From Candidatus Aquicultor sp. (lineage in GTDB: Bacteria > Actinomycetota > Aquicultoria > Aquicultorales > Aquicultoraceae): a stretch of DNA of 64,000 bases. Below, piece after piece: positions 43,286 to 52,852 of this stretch; the first letter of the stretch is position 1, and every line of letters begins with the position of its first letter. The notes beneath the pieces are model-generated. The model was not told the DNA's origin. It saw only the letters and a list, made by a program, of their open reading frames with translations, and ran no database searches. The DNA lies in assembly GCA_036504445.1 (NCBI GenBank), contig DASXVE010000030.1, forward strand, positions 1 through 64,000. Reading direction: 5' to 3'. The position numbers and the translations under genes were made by a program.

Positions 43286-44670
43286 TATTTCCTCCCGGCT
43301 AGTGAACGTATAATTGAACGAGCGGCGACTACTCCGCTGGCCGAGGACTGCATAAGCCCCCGTGTAATGCCGGCGCCGTCACCAATCGCGTAGAGATTAT
43401 CTATTTCACTCTCAAGCGTGTGCGACAGCTTGAGGCGCGATGAATAAAACTTAACCTCGACACCATAGAGTAATGTGTTTCTCGAGTTAACCCCCGGCGC
43501 GAGCGTATCGAGTGCAGAGAGCATCTCAGTAATATCAGATATATACCGGTAAGGCAACACAAAACTCAGATCGCCCGGCGTCGCATCGACAAATGTGGGT
43601 ACTGTGGTACCCCGTGCAATGCGTTCCGGTGTTGAACGGCGCCCGTCGAGCAGGTCGCCAAGCCGCTGCACAATAATACCGTCCCCGAGAAGATTTGCCA
43701 AGCGAGCGATGTACTTGCCGTAGCCAATCGGCTCATTAAACGGTTCGGTGAAAACTGTGCTTACCAGCAGCGCAAAATTCGTATTCTCGGTCTTTTTCTC
43801 GGCGTAGCTGTGACCGTTTACCGTGACGATGCCATCGGTTGACTCTGATGCCACAACGCCATAGGGGCACACGCAAAATGTGCGTACCTGATCCTGGAAT
43901 CGCTTTGACGTGTAGATGAGCTTCGGCTCGTAGGTGTCGCGCGTTAGCGGCTCCATAATAACCTCCGGGAGCTCTACCCGAACACCGATGTCAACCGCAT
44001 TATTAGCGGGCTGCAAACCCAGGCGGCGGGCTTCTTTGTTAAGCCAGTCCGCGCCTTCCCGGCCCGGAGCAACGATAACGTAATCGGCTAAAATCTGCGT
44101 TCCGTCATCGATTTGAACCCCGTTAACCCGCACATCATCCGTGAGTATGTGGGTGACTTTTGTGCCGGTCATGATATCGATGTGCGATTCAAGGCGATCC
44201 TTCATCAGCTTCAGGATATCGAGTGCACGGTCTGAACCGATGTGGCGCACCCGTTGCGGTATGAGTCGCATATCCGCTTGTACTGCGCGGCGCTGCAATT
44301 CGCGGATCTTCTCGTCATCGGTGCCGTACACCTCAGCCGGTGCGCCGAACTCACGGTAGACGCCATCCGCATACTCTATGAGATTTTCAAGCTCACCCAC
44401 GCCAACGTACTCGCCAAGCCAACCGCCGACACCTGTTGAGAGCGTCAGTTTGCCATCGCTAAACGCACCGGCACCGCCCCAACCGGAGGTAATACGGCAC
44501 GGCACACAGTGTGCGCATCTACCGGTTTTACGCTCCGGGCACTTACGTTTCTTAATGTCAGGCCCTTTTTCAATGATAAGCACGCGCGGCCCTCCGTCTT
44601 TGGAGAGCTCAAGTGCGGCAAAAATGCCGGCCGGGCCGCTGCCGATAATGATGACATCATAATCTGCCAT
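43285..44670 (-). CDS. FAD-dependent oxidoreductase (COG2509-like)
   Basis: About 461 residues from the ATG at 44670 (MADYDVIIIGSGPAGIFAALEL), with AAGGTGAG upstream; eight residues of a longer frame are ignored. The N-terminal dinucleotide-binding motif GSGPAGIFAALELSKDGG, the Cys-containing segment CPERKTGRCAHCVPCRITSGWGGAGAFSDGKL, and the C-terminal NLYAIGDGAGITRGLMQSSASG fit the uncharacterised COG2509 dehydrogenases. The four nearby Cys (C..C..C..C at about 50-65) might bind a metal or disulfide. Function unknown; coupling to purA suggests a housekeeping role. A TTGACT-N17-TATGCT promoter lies at 44850-44878. Confidence 0.85.
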   Translation of the reverse strand: MADYDVIIIGSGPAGIFAALELSKDGGPRVLIIEKGPDIKKRKCPERKTGRCAHCVPCRITSGWGGAGAFSDGKLTLSTGVGGWLGEYVGVGELENLIEYADGVYREFGAPAEVYGTDDEKIRELQRRAVQADMRLIPQRVRHIGSDRALDILKLMKDRLESHIDIMTGTKVTHILTDDVRVNGVQIDDGTQILADYVIVAPGREGADWLNKEARRLGLQPANNAVDIGVRVELPEVIMEPLTRDTYEPKLIYTSKRFQDQVRTFCVCPYGVVASESTDGIVTVNGHSYAEKKTENTNFALLVSTVFTEPFNEPIGYGKYIARLANLLGDGIIVQRLGDLLDGRRSTPERIARGTTVPTFVDATPGDLSFVLPYRYISDITEMLSALDTLAPGVNSRNTLLYGVEVKFYSSRLKLSHTLESEIDNLYAIGDGAGITRGLMQSSASGVVAARSIIRSLAGRK

Positions 44671-44849
44671 CGAAAACTCACCTTTTACGCACACAACGAC
44701 TCAGGCAGATGAGCATCTTGTTGCATCCCACCCACTAGAGTCGTGCGCCGCATTAATTAAAATTGCCCGCACATCGTGTGCAGGCTGGCTTGCATGCGTT
44801 CACATAAACCCATAAAAAAACACCGGCTAATGTGAACATGTGCGTCTTT

Positions 44850-44878
44850 AGCATAGCTAAATACCCAGCTAAAGTCAA
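44850..44878 (-). promoter_or_regulatory. Housekeeping promoter of the oxidoreductase-purA operon
   Basis: Minus strand: TTGACT (44873-44878), a 17-base spacer, TATGCT (44850-44855). Confidence 0.65.
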
Positions 44879-44899
44879 GAAAAGCGGTGTCGCCCGGCA

Positions 44900-44908
44900 T
44901 GGTATACT
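44900..44908 (+). promoter_or_regulatory. Extended -10 element before the pseudogene
   Basis: TGGTATACT, 32 bases before the ATG at 44941; it is followed by AAGGTGG and AGGTGAA ribosome-type sites. Confidence 0.4.
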
Positions 44909-44940
44909 GCAAACTACAAAAATAAGGTGGTGCAGGTGAA

Positions 44941-46183
44941 ATGGCCGAGACATTGCGTGAGAAAATCGAAACTTGGGCTTTGCAAGCGACGAGCAAACCC
45001 GGTTCAGGGGTAGCATTACGGCAAAAAGCTATCGATATAGCCAACATAGGTTCGAATACGCGTGTGCTCAATATAGCAACCGGCGTCGGAGGCATGGCGT
45101 TTGCCTTGCGCGAGAAAACCCCGCACGTCACTGCAATCGATGTATCGGAAGAACGCATCGCACTCGCGCAGCAAAACCCGCGAGCGGACGTCATCGACAA
45201 AGCTACCGTGCGGCAATCGACCGACCCTGATGGAACGACGCATGTCGACGTCAATGTGCCGACGGCTGCTGTTGAAAAAGCCCTTGCCGATAGTTCGGTC
45301 AATGAAGTCGTTTTACGGATTAAAACTGCGGCCGATGAGCAAATCGCATCACTTCCTGCGGACGCATTCTCAAAGATGGCTGAAAAGCAGGCTGAACTAG
45401 TCGTACAAATCGATAAAGTTGCTCTACATATCCCGGCGGAAATCGTGCATGTTGACGAGCTGGCTAAAGCGCTCGACATCCTTCGGCACGAATACTGTGA
45501 CCGGCGAGTTCTCGTATACCGATAGCGACATCCAGGATGTAAGTGATGTGCAAAAGCTGAACGTATACAAGTTTGACGAGGCGACACAACACTGGGTCTA
45601 CTGCCCAAGCAAAGTTGATAGTCAAACAAAAACAATTACGTTCGCGACGCACACATTCAGTAATTATACGATCATGGAACACGCGATATCATTTAACGAT
45701 ATCAAGAAGCATTGGGCTCAAGATGCAATCGAGCTTATGGCATCAAAATATGTAGCAAACGGGATGCCTTCCGGCAAATTCATTCCCGAGGGCAATATAA
45801 CACGGGCGGAATTTGCCGCTATGCTGGTACGCGGGCAGTGTTGAGGCTGCCGCCCAAGCCGGGATCATCAACGGAAGAAACGGGTACTTCTTCCCGAATA
45901 GTATGATTATCCGTGAGGAGTTTGCCGCCATGATCATGCGCGCGCTCGCCAAAACCGGCACAAGCACCTCAATCACCGCTGCCGGGCAAGAGCGACTCTT
46001 ATGCCCGTTTAAAGATGTATAAGACATTCATAGCTGGGGGCCGCTGCCGATACTGCAAAAGCCCTTAAAACCGGCATCATGACGGGAATGCGCGGCAATG
46101 AGTTCGGCCCGACGCAAAACGCGACGAGAGCACAGTCTGCGACCATGCTGAAACGGCTTATGGCTAAGGGTTCCCTGTTGTAA
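44941..46183 (+). pseudogene. Pseudogene: methyltransferase N-terminus fused to frameshifted S-layer (SLH) protein
   Basis: The first ~85 residues are the start of a SAM-dependent methyltransferase (VLNIATGVGGMAFALREKTPHVTAIDVSEERIALAQQ), which then runs in frame into an S-layer-type sequence (VNVPTAAVEKALADSSVNEVVLRIKTAADEQIASLP) after about base 45190. The S-layer part is broken: a frameshift near 45490 leads to GEFSYTDSDIQDVSDVQKLNVYKF and a first SLH unit, another near 45840 to a second SLH unit (AQAGIINGRNGYFFPNS), and another near 46020 to a third (AKALKTGIMTGMRGNEFGPTQNATRA). A deletion fusing two genes followed by decay explains this best. No intact SLH protein remains here. Confidence 0.8.
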
Positions 46184-46207
46184 GCAGATAATACAAGAGA
46201 ACAAGAG

Positions 46208-46243
46208 ATAAAATAAGGCCGCCTAATGGCGGCCTTATTTTAT
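46208..46243. terminator. Strong bidirectional rho-independent terminator
   Basis: A 16-bp perfect stem (ATAAAATAAGGCCGCC and complement) with a TAAT loop and A/T flanks on both sides. It lies between the pseudogene and the hydrogenase operon. Confidence 0.85.
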
Positions 46244-46309
46244 AGCTATATCTTTGTGCTAATCAAGAGATCATAATCACAGCTCGTGAACTCACGGCTG
46301 CACTTAGCC

Positions 46310-46789
46310 TCACGATGGTCGTTCTACCTTCGCTTCGGGCATGAGCACAACCCCCACAACCATTACCTTAATCAGGTCGATCACATCGGTAATGGCAGCT
46401 TCCACTTTTGGCGAGAGCTGATCGCTATGATCTAACGAATCCGCACCGACCGTTATCAATACGGCTTCCGGGTGCGCATCGTAGAGGGTGTTTGCAAGCG
46501 CCAGGATCCCCTGCGGGCTCAAGCTATGGGATTCGAGGGTATCGGGCGACGCCGGCAAAATCGCGTTTATCGACACCTCGCCGGGCGCATCCTCAATGCT
46601 TGCATCGATGAATATTACGCGGTGGGCTCGGCTAACAGCTTCAGCAATCTCCGGCGTGAGCTGGTGCAACATCATGACAGTCGTATCATGCTCATCCAGT
46701 TTGCCCGCAAGACGCTCGGCGACTTGCCAGCCGATTCCGTCATCGCCACGGAGCGGATTTCCGTACCCTATAATCACGGTCTGCTTCAT
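46310..46789 (-). CDS. hoxW: Hydrogenase maturation protease
   Basis: 159 residues. IIGYGNPLRGDDGIGWQVAERL and VIFIDASIEDAPGEV hold the Ni-sensing acidic residues (Asp/Glu) of the HyaD/HycI/HoxW family; HSLSPQGILALANTLY follows. It removes the C-terminal extension of the large subunit once nickel is inserted. Its start overlaps the end of the large-subunit gene, fitting a dedicated role for HoxH. No hyp genes are in the window. Confidence 0.9.
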   Translation of the reverse strand: MKQTVIIGYGNPLRGDDGIGWQVAERLAGKLDEHDTTVMMLHQLTPEIAEAVSRAHRVIFIDASIEDAPGEVSINAILPASPDTLESHSLSPQGILALANTLYDAHPEAVLITVGADSLDHSDQLSPKVEAAITDVIDLIKVMVVGVVLMPEAKVERPS

Positions 46790-48210
46790 TAGTTTCGCTC
46801 TACTCCTCCGACGCGCTCACCCGTCGAATCGACTACATCGAGTACCATCGGCATTTGCCCGACTGCGTGAGTTGAACAACTCAAGCACGGGTCGAATGCC
46901 CTGATTACAGCCTCAATTCGGTTGAGCACTCCCTCTGAGACATTTGGACCTTGAATGTAATGCCGGGCCGCCTGTAGGATTCCCTGATTCATGGCCGTAT
47001 TGTTATGCCCGGTAGCGACAATCATGTTCGCCCAAGTAATAAGGCCCTCATCGTCGATCTTGTAATGATGCACCAGGATACCGCGCGGCGCCTCGATAAC
47101 GCCTACGCCCTCCAGGTTATTCGGACCGGCAAACGCCCGTACGCGCGGGCTTAAGATGTCCGGATCTGAGAGCAGCTCCTCGATCTTCTCGAGCGCGAAC
47201 AAAATCTCAATCAACCGAGCGTAGTGATAGTAAAACGAGCTCAAAACCGCTCCACGTTCGAGATCGCGAAACTCCGCCCATTCCTGCCCGGCCGCCGGTG
47301 TGTCCATGGCGCTTGCCACATTAAGACGAGCCAGCGGACCGACGCGGTAAGGCGCATCCGGATGCCCGGCCAGCTTATACGCCGGGAACTTCGTGTACGA
47401 CCACGTTTCCGTAGCTTCGGAAATATAATCATCGTATTTAACCGGGTCAAGCTCATCAGCGATAATCATGCCGGTCGAATCAATAATACGCAAACGCCCG
47501 CTATAGTGATCGGGCGAGCCGTGCTCGTCGACAAGGCCGGCAAAGAGTGTCGGGAAGTTGGCAAATACCCGAATTTCTTCACGGTGCGCTTCAAGCGTCG
47601 GCTTAAACCAATCAAGCGTGCGCTGCATAACCAGTTTTGCCTCCGGCATCATCGCTAAGATCTCTTCGCGATTCTCTTTATCGAGCGGTGCATTTACGCC
47701 GCCCGGAACAACCCACGACGGGTGGATTCGCTTTCCAGCAAGGCGCTCAATAATATCCTGCCCGAGCTTTCTTAAATGCACGCCGTCTTTTGCACGCTCC
47801 GGGTGCTGCTGTATAACGCCAAAGACGTTTCGCTTAGCCGGATCGGCATCCATACCGAGCAGCAGATCGGGCGATGAGAGATAAAAGAAGCTCAACGCAT
47901 GCGACTGCACGATCTGCGCATAGTTTAGAAGCTGGCGGAGTTTTACCGCAGTCTCCGGTATCGTAACAGCAAGAATCTGGTCGCACGCCTTGGCGGATGC
48001 CAATAAGTGGCTGACCGGGCAAATACCACAGATACGCGCCATCAGTGAGGGCATCTCGGTAAACGGGCGCCCCTCGCAGAACTTTTCGAAACCCCGTAGC
48101 TGCGTTATGTGAAAATGCGCGTTGGTTGCGCGCCCCTCATCATCAAGCTGTATCGTAACTCTGGCGTGCCCCTCTATTCGGGTTACCGGATCAATAATAA
48201 TAGGATCCAT
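46789..48210 (-). CDS. hoxH: NAD-linked [NiFe] hydrogenase large subunit (HoxH-like)
   Basis: 473 residues. The nickel site is complete: N-terminal [12 protein letters not shown] (CxxC) and C-terminal [12 protein letters not shown] (CxxC followed by His), all Cys and no Sec. A C-terminal extension of about 26 residues after the His is the usual protease target. The sequence fits group 3 (3d-like) bidirectional hydrogenases. It binds the NiFe(CN)2CO centre and interconverts H2 and protons/electrons. It follows hoxY by 10 bases and overlaps the protease gene. Group 3b is less likely because the partner genes are HoxEFU-like. Confidence 0.92.
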   Translation of the reverse strand: MDPIIIDPVTRIEGHARVTIQLDDEGRATNAHFHITQLRGFEKFCEGRPFTEMPSLMARICGICPVSHLLASAKACDQILAVTIPETAVKLRQLLNYAQIVQSHALSFFYLSSPDLLLGMDADPAKRNVFGVIQQHPERAKDGVHLRKLGQDIIERLAGKRIHPSWVVPGGVNAPLDKENREEILAMMPEAKLVMQRTLDWFKPTLEAHREEIRVFANFPTLFAGLVDEHGSPDHYSGRLRIIDSTGMIIADELDPVKYDDYISEATETWSYTKFPAYKLAGHPDAPYRVGPLARLNVASAMDTPAAGQEWAEFRDLERGAVLSSFYYHYARLIEILFALEKIEELLSDPDILSPRVRAFAGPNNLEGVGVIEAPRGILVHHYKIDDEGLITWANMIVATGHNNTAMNQGILQAARHYIQGPNVSEGVLNRIEAVIRAFDPCLSCSTHAVGQMPMVLDVVDSTGERVGGVERN

Positions 48211-48220
48211 ATCTATCCCC

Positions 48221-48757
48221 CTAACCGAACTTTACGCTGGCGCCAACATTAGGAATGCGGCCTGCGCAAAGCTCCTGAATTACTGAATAAATGAGGTCGG
48301 CCTGCGGCGGACAGCCCGGAACGAAGACATCGACCTCGACGATCTCGTGCACCGGTACCGCTGTCGGCAGTAGCGCGGGCACGCTGTCGGTCGTGTTCGA
48401 CAGCTCTTCGATGCACGGGGCGGTATCGCCAAACGCTCTCTCGAGTACGTCGGTTACGGTAAAGCGATTGCGCATCGCAACGACATTACCGGTTACGGCG
48501 CAATCGCCCAGCGCAACCAGCGTTTTTGTGCGCTCGCGAATAAGCTCTATCAAGTGCCGGTTCTCCTCATTGCCGACCGCCCCTTCCACAAAAGTGACAT
48601 CGACATTTTTAGGGAACTCTTTTGCATCGACCAACGGGCTGTAGACCAGCTCAATCGATTTACTAAGCTCGATGATTCGCTCATCGATATCCAAAAGCGA
48701 CATGTGACAGCCGGAACAGCCGTCGAGCCACACGGTCGCAATACGTGGTTTACTCAT
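48221..48757 (-). CDS. hoxY: NAD-linked [NiFe] hydrogenase small subunit (HoxY-like)
   Basis: 178 residues, the short form with one cluster. Cluster ligands: WLDGCSGCHMSLLD (CxxC), LGDCAVTGNV, and VPGCPPQADL, giving four Cys for the proximal [4Fe-4S]. There is no Tat signal, so the enzyme is cytoplasmic. It passes electrons from HoxH to HoxU. Its ATG overlaps the hoxU stop. Confidence 0.92.
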   Translation of the reverse strand: MSKPRIATVWLDGCSGCHMSLLDIDERIIELSKSIELVYSPLVDAKEFPKNVDVTFVEGAVGNEENRHLIELIRERTKTLVALGDCAVTGNVVAMRNRFTVTDVLERAFGDTAPCIEELSNTTDSVPALLPTAVPVHEIVEVDVFVPGCPPQADLIYSVIQELCAGRIPNVGASVKFG

Positions 48758-49485
48758 TATGATTCCTCCCGTGTGTGCAATAGGTACGGCAAGCTCTTTG
48801 GTTTCTTGACCATCTCGGCGACCGATTTGCCCTTTTCAAAGAGCGCCCCGGTCGGACAGATATTGACGCATTTACCGCAGCTCGTACAGGTCTCCGTCTC
48901 GCCCCACGGCTGGTTCAAATCGGTAATCATCCGGTTGTTGATACCGCGACCCATTGTGCTCCAGGTATGCGCCCCTTCGATGTCGTGACATATGCGCGAA
49001 CAGCGCGTACACAGCGTGCAGCGGTTATGATCTATCGCAAACTTGTTGTGCGACGCATCGACTTGTAACTTTGGATAGCGATACGGGTAGCGTACGTGCG
49101 TCATTCCCAAGCGCCTAGCAAGACTTTGAAGCTCGCAGTTGCGGTTGGAAACACAGACCGAACAGACGTGGTTGCGCTCGGAGAAGATCAGCTCAAGCAT
49201 CATCATGCGATACTTGCGCAGCCGCTCCGTATCGGTGAAGACTTCCATGCCTTCCTCAACACGCGTGGTACATGACGGCACGAGCTTCGGGATACCGGTA
49301 ATCTCAACGAGGCACAAGCGGCAGCCCCCAGAGACCGATAACCCCTCGATGTAGCACAGGGTCGGAATGAAAATATTGTGTTCGCGGGCGACATCGAGGA
49401 TTACCTGATTCTCACCGCCGGCAACATCGCGACCGTCAATTTTAAGCGTTTTTATGCGCCCTGGTTTTTGTGCAACTTGTTTCAT
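48757..49485 (-). CDS. hoxU: Hydrogenase diaphorase subunit HoxU (NuoG-like iron-sulfur protein)
   Basis: 242 residues from the ATG at 49485, with GGAGGTGA upstream; the ATG overlaps the hoxF TGA. An N-terminal [2Fe-2S] domain has CYIEGLSVSGGCRLCLVE and a later Cys (VPSC); a NuoG-type middle motif has CSVCVSNRNCELQ; then two ferredoxin motifs, CTLCTRCSRIC and CTSCGKCVNICP. It links HoxY with HoxF in electron transfer. Confidence 0.92.
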   Translation of the reverse strand: MKQVAQKPGRIKTLKIDGRDVAGGENQVILDVAREHNIFIPTLCYIEGLSVSGGCRLCLVEITGIPKLVPSCTTRVEEGMEVFTDTERLRKYRMMMLELIFSERNHVCSVCVSNRNCELQSLARRLGMTHVRYPYRYPKLQVDASHNKFAIDHNRCTLCTRCSRICHDIEGAHTWSTMGRGINNRMITDLNQPWGETETCTSCGKCVNICPTGALFEKGKSVAEMVKKPKSLPYLLHTREES

Positions 49486-51170
49486 GACTTCACCTCCACC
49501 GGTTCTTTGGCCGGTGAGCAAATTTTACATACGCCTGCCGGGCACGTTTTATCAACGATATGTGCCATATACTCGTCCTTAAAGTAGCGAAGCGTGGAGA
49601 GCACCGGGTTCGGCGCCGATTGGCCAAGCCCGCACAGACTGGTGTTTTTCACCAGGTCGGAGAGTTCAATAAGCATATCCATATCCTCGAGTGTCGCATG
49701 CCCCTCGGTTATCTTGCATAAGATGTCATACATCTGCGCGGTACCGACCCTACACGGGGTACACTTGCCGCATGACTCAGACATGCAAAACTCCATGAAG
49801 TAGCGGGCGACATCGACCATGCAGGACGTCTCGTCCATAACGATCATACCACCCGAACCCATAATCGAGCCCACCTGCTGGAGCGACTCGTAATCGACCG
49901 GCATGTTTAAGAACTGCTCGGGGATACAGCCACCCGACGGTCCGCCGGTTTGCACCGCTTTATAGCGGCGCCCTTCCGGTATGCCGCCGCCGATATCAAA
50001 GATGATATCGCGAAGCCGTGTTCCCATCGGCACTTCGATAAGACCGGTGTTTACAATACTTCCGGCCAGCGCGAACACCTTCGTTCCCTTGCTTTTTTCC
50101 GTGCCGATTGCAGCGAACCACACGCCGCCTTCGCGGATAACCGCCGGGATATTAGCAAACGTCTCGACGTTATTGATAAGCGTCGGGCAATCCCATAAGC
50201 CCCGCTCTGCCGGATACGGCGGACGTGGGCGCGGCATGCCGCGTCGTCCCTCAACCGAGGCGATCAGCGCGGTTTCCTCACCGGTAACGAACGCTCCCGC
50301 CCCGAGACGCAGGTGCAGTTCGAAGCTAAACGTCGTACCGCAAATATTTTTGCCGAGCAAGCCCATCTTTTCAGCTTGCCGAATGGCGTTCTTTAAAGTC
50401 TTAATTGCCAGCGGATACTCCGCCCGCACATAGATAAATCCCTGATGAGCGCCGATGGCATACGCGGCAATCGCCATGCCCTCGATTACCCGGTGCGGAT
50501 CGCCCTCAAGAACGCTGCGGTCCATGAACGCACCCGGGTCGCCCTCATCGGCGTTACAAATGACGTACTTAGTCGCACCGCCGTTAGCTTTTGCGACGGT
50601 GCTCCACTTCAAACCGGTCGGATACCCGCCGCCGCCACGGCCCCTCAGACCGCTCTTGGTAACCTCGCCGATAACATCGGTCGGGCTCATCTCGGTCAGA
50701 GCCTTATACAACGTCTGGTAACCACCAACGGCGATGTAATCCTCAATGTGCTCGGGGTCGATTTTGCCCATATTCTCGAGAACAACTTTTACCTGACTGG
50801 CAAAAAACGGCTCGTCCATTGAGCGTTCAAGCCCCGCAGCCGCAGCACCCTTAGTTTCCGTGGCCTCGAGTGTTTGCACGATTGCCGGCACATCCTCGAG
50901 TGTTACGCCCTCATACAGCTTATCTTTTTTGCCATGTGACTCGACCGCAACCAGCGGTCCTTTTGCGCATAACCCGAGACAGCCGACTCCTTTAACGGAG
51001 CACTTCTTGTCTTTGCCCTGCCTGGCTATCTCGCCTGTTAGCGCATCTTTTACTTTATCGCCACCAGCAGACAAGCATCCTGCCGCCGTACATACGCATA
51101 CCTCGTGCTCGAACCGCTCTTTCGATTCCTGCTCGGCTTTGGCGATTGCATTCAGTTCTTCATTAGTCAT
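49482..51170 (-). CDS. hoxF: Hydrogenase diaphorase subunit HoxF (NADH/FMN binding, NuoF-like)
   Basis: About 562 residues from the ATG at 51170, with GGAGGTGGG upstream. An N-terminal thioredoxin-like [2Fe-2S] domain (CVCTAAGCLSAGG ... CLGLC) is fused to the NuoF part: GRGGGGYPTGLKW (NADH), CNADEGDPGAFMDR (FMN), and ESCGKCTPCRVGTAQM with SLCGLGQSAPNP for a [4Fe-4S] cluster. The C-terminus adds an 8Fe-like CPAGVCKIC motif. It reduces NAD+ or oxidises NADH. It overlaps hoxE and hoxU at its ends. Confidence 0.93.
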   Translation of the reverse strand: MTNEELNAIAKAEQESKERFEHEVCVCTAAGCLSAGGDKVKDALTGEIARQGKDKKCSVKGVGCLGLCAKGPLVAVESHGKKDKLYEGVTLEDVPAIVQTLEATETKGAAAAGLERSMDEPFFASQVKVVLENMGKIDPEHIEDYIAVGGYQTLYKALTEMSPTDVIGEVTKSGLRGRGGGGYPTGLKWSTVAKANGGATKYVICNADEGDPGAFMDRSVLEGDPHRVIEGMAIAAYAIGAHQGFIYVRAEYPLAIKTLKNAIRQAEKMGLLGKNICGTTFSFELHLRLGAGAFVTGEETALIASVEGRRGMPRPRPPYPAERGLWDCPTLINNVETFANIPAVIREGGVWFAAIGTEKSKGTKVFALAGSIVNTGLIEVPMGTRLRDIIFDIGGGIPEGRRYKAVQTGGPSGGCIPEQFLNMPVDYESLQQVGSIMGSGGMIVMDETSCMVDVARYFMEFCMSESCGKCTPCRVGTAQMYDILCKITEGHATLEDMDMLIELSDLVKNTSLCGLGQSAPNPVLSTLRYFKDEYMAHIVDKTCPAGVCKICSPAKEPVEVKS

Positions 51171-51660
51171 TGCCGACCCACCTCCGAAGCCGCTCGATGA
51201 CGCGCGGCGCATCTAAATTGCCGACGATTTCACCGTCGAACACTGCTACCGGTGCGAGTCCACACGAGCCCAAACACCGTGCTGAAAGAAGCGAGACCTT
51301 ACCATCATCGGTTGTCTCGCCGGGAGTTATGCCAAACTCATTTTTGATCGCCTCTAAGATGGCATTTGCCCCCTTGATATAGCACGCGGTTCCGGTGCAA
51401 ACAACGCACGTGTGCTCGCCTTGGGGTTTTAGCGTAAAAAAGTGATAAAACGTTGCGACGCCATAGGCGCGAGCAAGCGGCACCTGAAGCGAAGCTGAAA
51501 CGAACTTAAGCGCATCTTCGTCGATGTAGCCGAAAGATTCCTGCACTGTGTGAAGCGTTTCGATGAGCGCATGGGGCTCATAACCGTTGCGTCGCATCGT
51601 GCCTTCCACCAACCGCCAGCGTTTGTCCTCTGACGGCGGGGCGGGCTTAGTAAGATTCAT
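51163..51660 (-). CDS. hoxE: Hydrogenase diaphorase subunit HoxE (NuoE-like)
   Basis: About 165 residues from the ATG at 51660 (MNLTKPAPPSEDKRW); an earlier start at 51702 would add 14 residues. [2Fe-2S] motif: CTGTACYIKGANAILE then ARCLGSCGLAPVAVFDG. First gene of hoxE-F-U-Y-H-W, with overlapping junctions except for the 10-base gap between hoxY and hoxH. It probably gives the complex a second electron exit, as in electron-bifurcating relatives; that is inference. Confidence 0.92.
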   Translation of the reverse strand: MNLTKPAPPSEDKRWRLVEGTMRRNGYEPHALIETLHTVQESFGYIDEDALKFVSASLQVPLARAYGVATFYHFFTLKPQGEHTCVVCTGTACYIKGANAILEAIKNEFGITPGETTDDGKVSLLSARCLGSCGLAPVAVFDGEIVGNLDAPRVIERLRRWVGND

Positions 51661-51891
51661 ACTGTAATCATCCCCTCTTGGAGCTTTAAAGCGCAAAAAC
51701 ATAACTATGCTATATATATCGTGTTAAGTTGGATATTGATGAGAAGTAAATGGTTGCTAAGGCACCCAAAATGTTACGTACTGCAAGGTGTCGTAGTAGC
51801 ATAAAGTTACATGGCGCAATGTGCTCCCTGGATTTTGCGCATAAAAACATCATAGTGCTGTTACGAAGTCACGTAAAGGGGCTGTTGCAAA

Positions 51892-52723
51892 TTAATGATT
51901 TGGGTTGGATGTACCCAGCAAATCTGAAGCCAGCTTTCGCATGTAGGCAACATCCGGGCCCATCTCTTGGCCGTATTCGTGAAGCAGCGTGCCCTCATAG
52001 ATAAGCTCTTGTGCTTCTTCACCAAGGATATCGCCGGGGTAATTGTCGATGAGGTATACGTTAAGCAAGAAGTATGCGTTTCGGGCCTTCCACGGCTCCA
52101 GCTCACCTTTCTCGATCTGATCGAGAAACCACAGCGTTAAACGCGCCAGCATATGGCGGGCGTCCTCTATGTCGCCCTGCTCGATTTTTAAAGCGATGGG
52201 CTCGATCACGATATAGACGTCGCGAGTCGCCTGCTTTTCGTATTCGGTAAACGGGATATCCGGCTGCATCATTACATCAATCCTAAAATTGGTAATACCA
52301 CCATAGACGATTAATAATCTTGTCTGTAAATCATATACTCTAACACTTTTCGATTCAATACTCATTAGGATGGCAGTGATAAGATAAAGAATGACCTCTG
52401 ACCCATACCACCAGAAACGAGGCGTTCCAAGCATGTAGAAACCAAAAGGAAGAGCTACGAGAAAAGCCAGATACATAGGCAAAGAAATTCCCAAGGATAG
52501 CGATGCTAGCGCGAGGCTTGCCGGTAAGAGAACCATTACTATATAGAGTAAAAAGTTGGCTACCAAAGGCCGTACCGTTACCGATTAAGCCCTTAAACTC
52601 CTGTAAAAAGGCATAAGTTGAAAACGAGCCATCGTTCCTCAAGAATAGGAAGTGCCCAAACCAACTAGTCAATATTAGCACTGACTTTAATGAACGATGT
52701 TCTCTCTTATCATCACCTAGCAT
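51892..52723 (-). CDS. Polytopic membrane protein of unknown function, probable 1-base frameshift
   Basis: The longest frame (from a TTG at 52566) encodes 224 residues: two or three N-terminal helices (NFLLYIVMVLLPASLAL, MYLAFLVALPFGFYML, EVILYLITAILM) and a soluble, helical C-terminus. That TTG has no ribosome site. In another frame, 51 plausible residues run from an ATG at 52723 (KSVLILTSWFGHFLFLRNDG...) to the same place. Removing one T from the TTT near 52567 joins them in frame (...GLIGNGTALVANFLLYIV...). This suggests a real or sequencing frameshift. Unknown family. Confidence 0.5.
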
Positions 52724-52852
52724 GGTTTTTGCTAAGATTTTTAGCGTTAAGTCTAATGTAACTGCCGATTTTTACCGATATTTTGCAGCAGATAACACAT
52801 TCGTGCGGATATGAGCCCAAGGACCGCTATATCTAAAAAGGGAAGTGAAAAT

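Noticed and set aside
44941-45525. An intact 194-residue methyltransferase
   Set aside because: Only the SAM-binding start is present; the rest is S-layer sequence in the same frame, so this is the 5' part of a pseudogene.
46789-48210. Selenocysteine in the hydrogenase large subunit
   Set aside because: The nickel-binding CxxC motifs are all encoded by normal Cys codons (RICGICP, DPCLSC).
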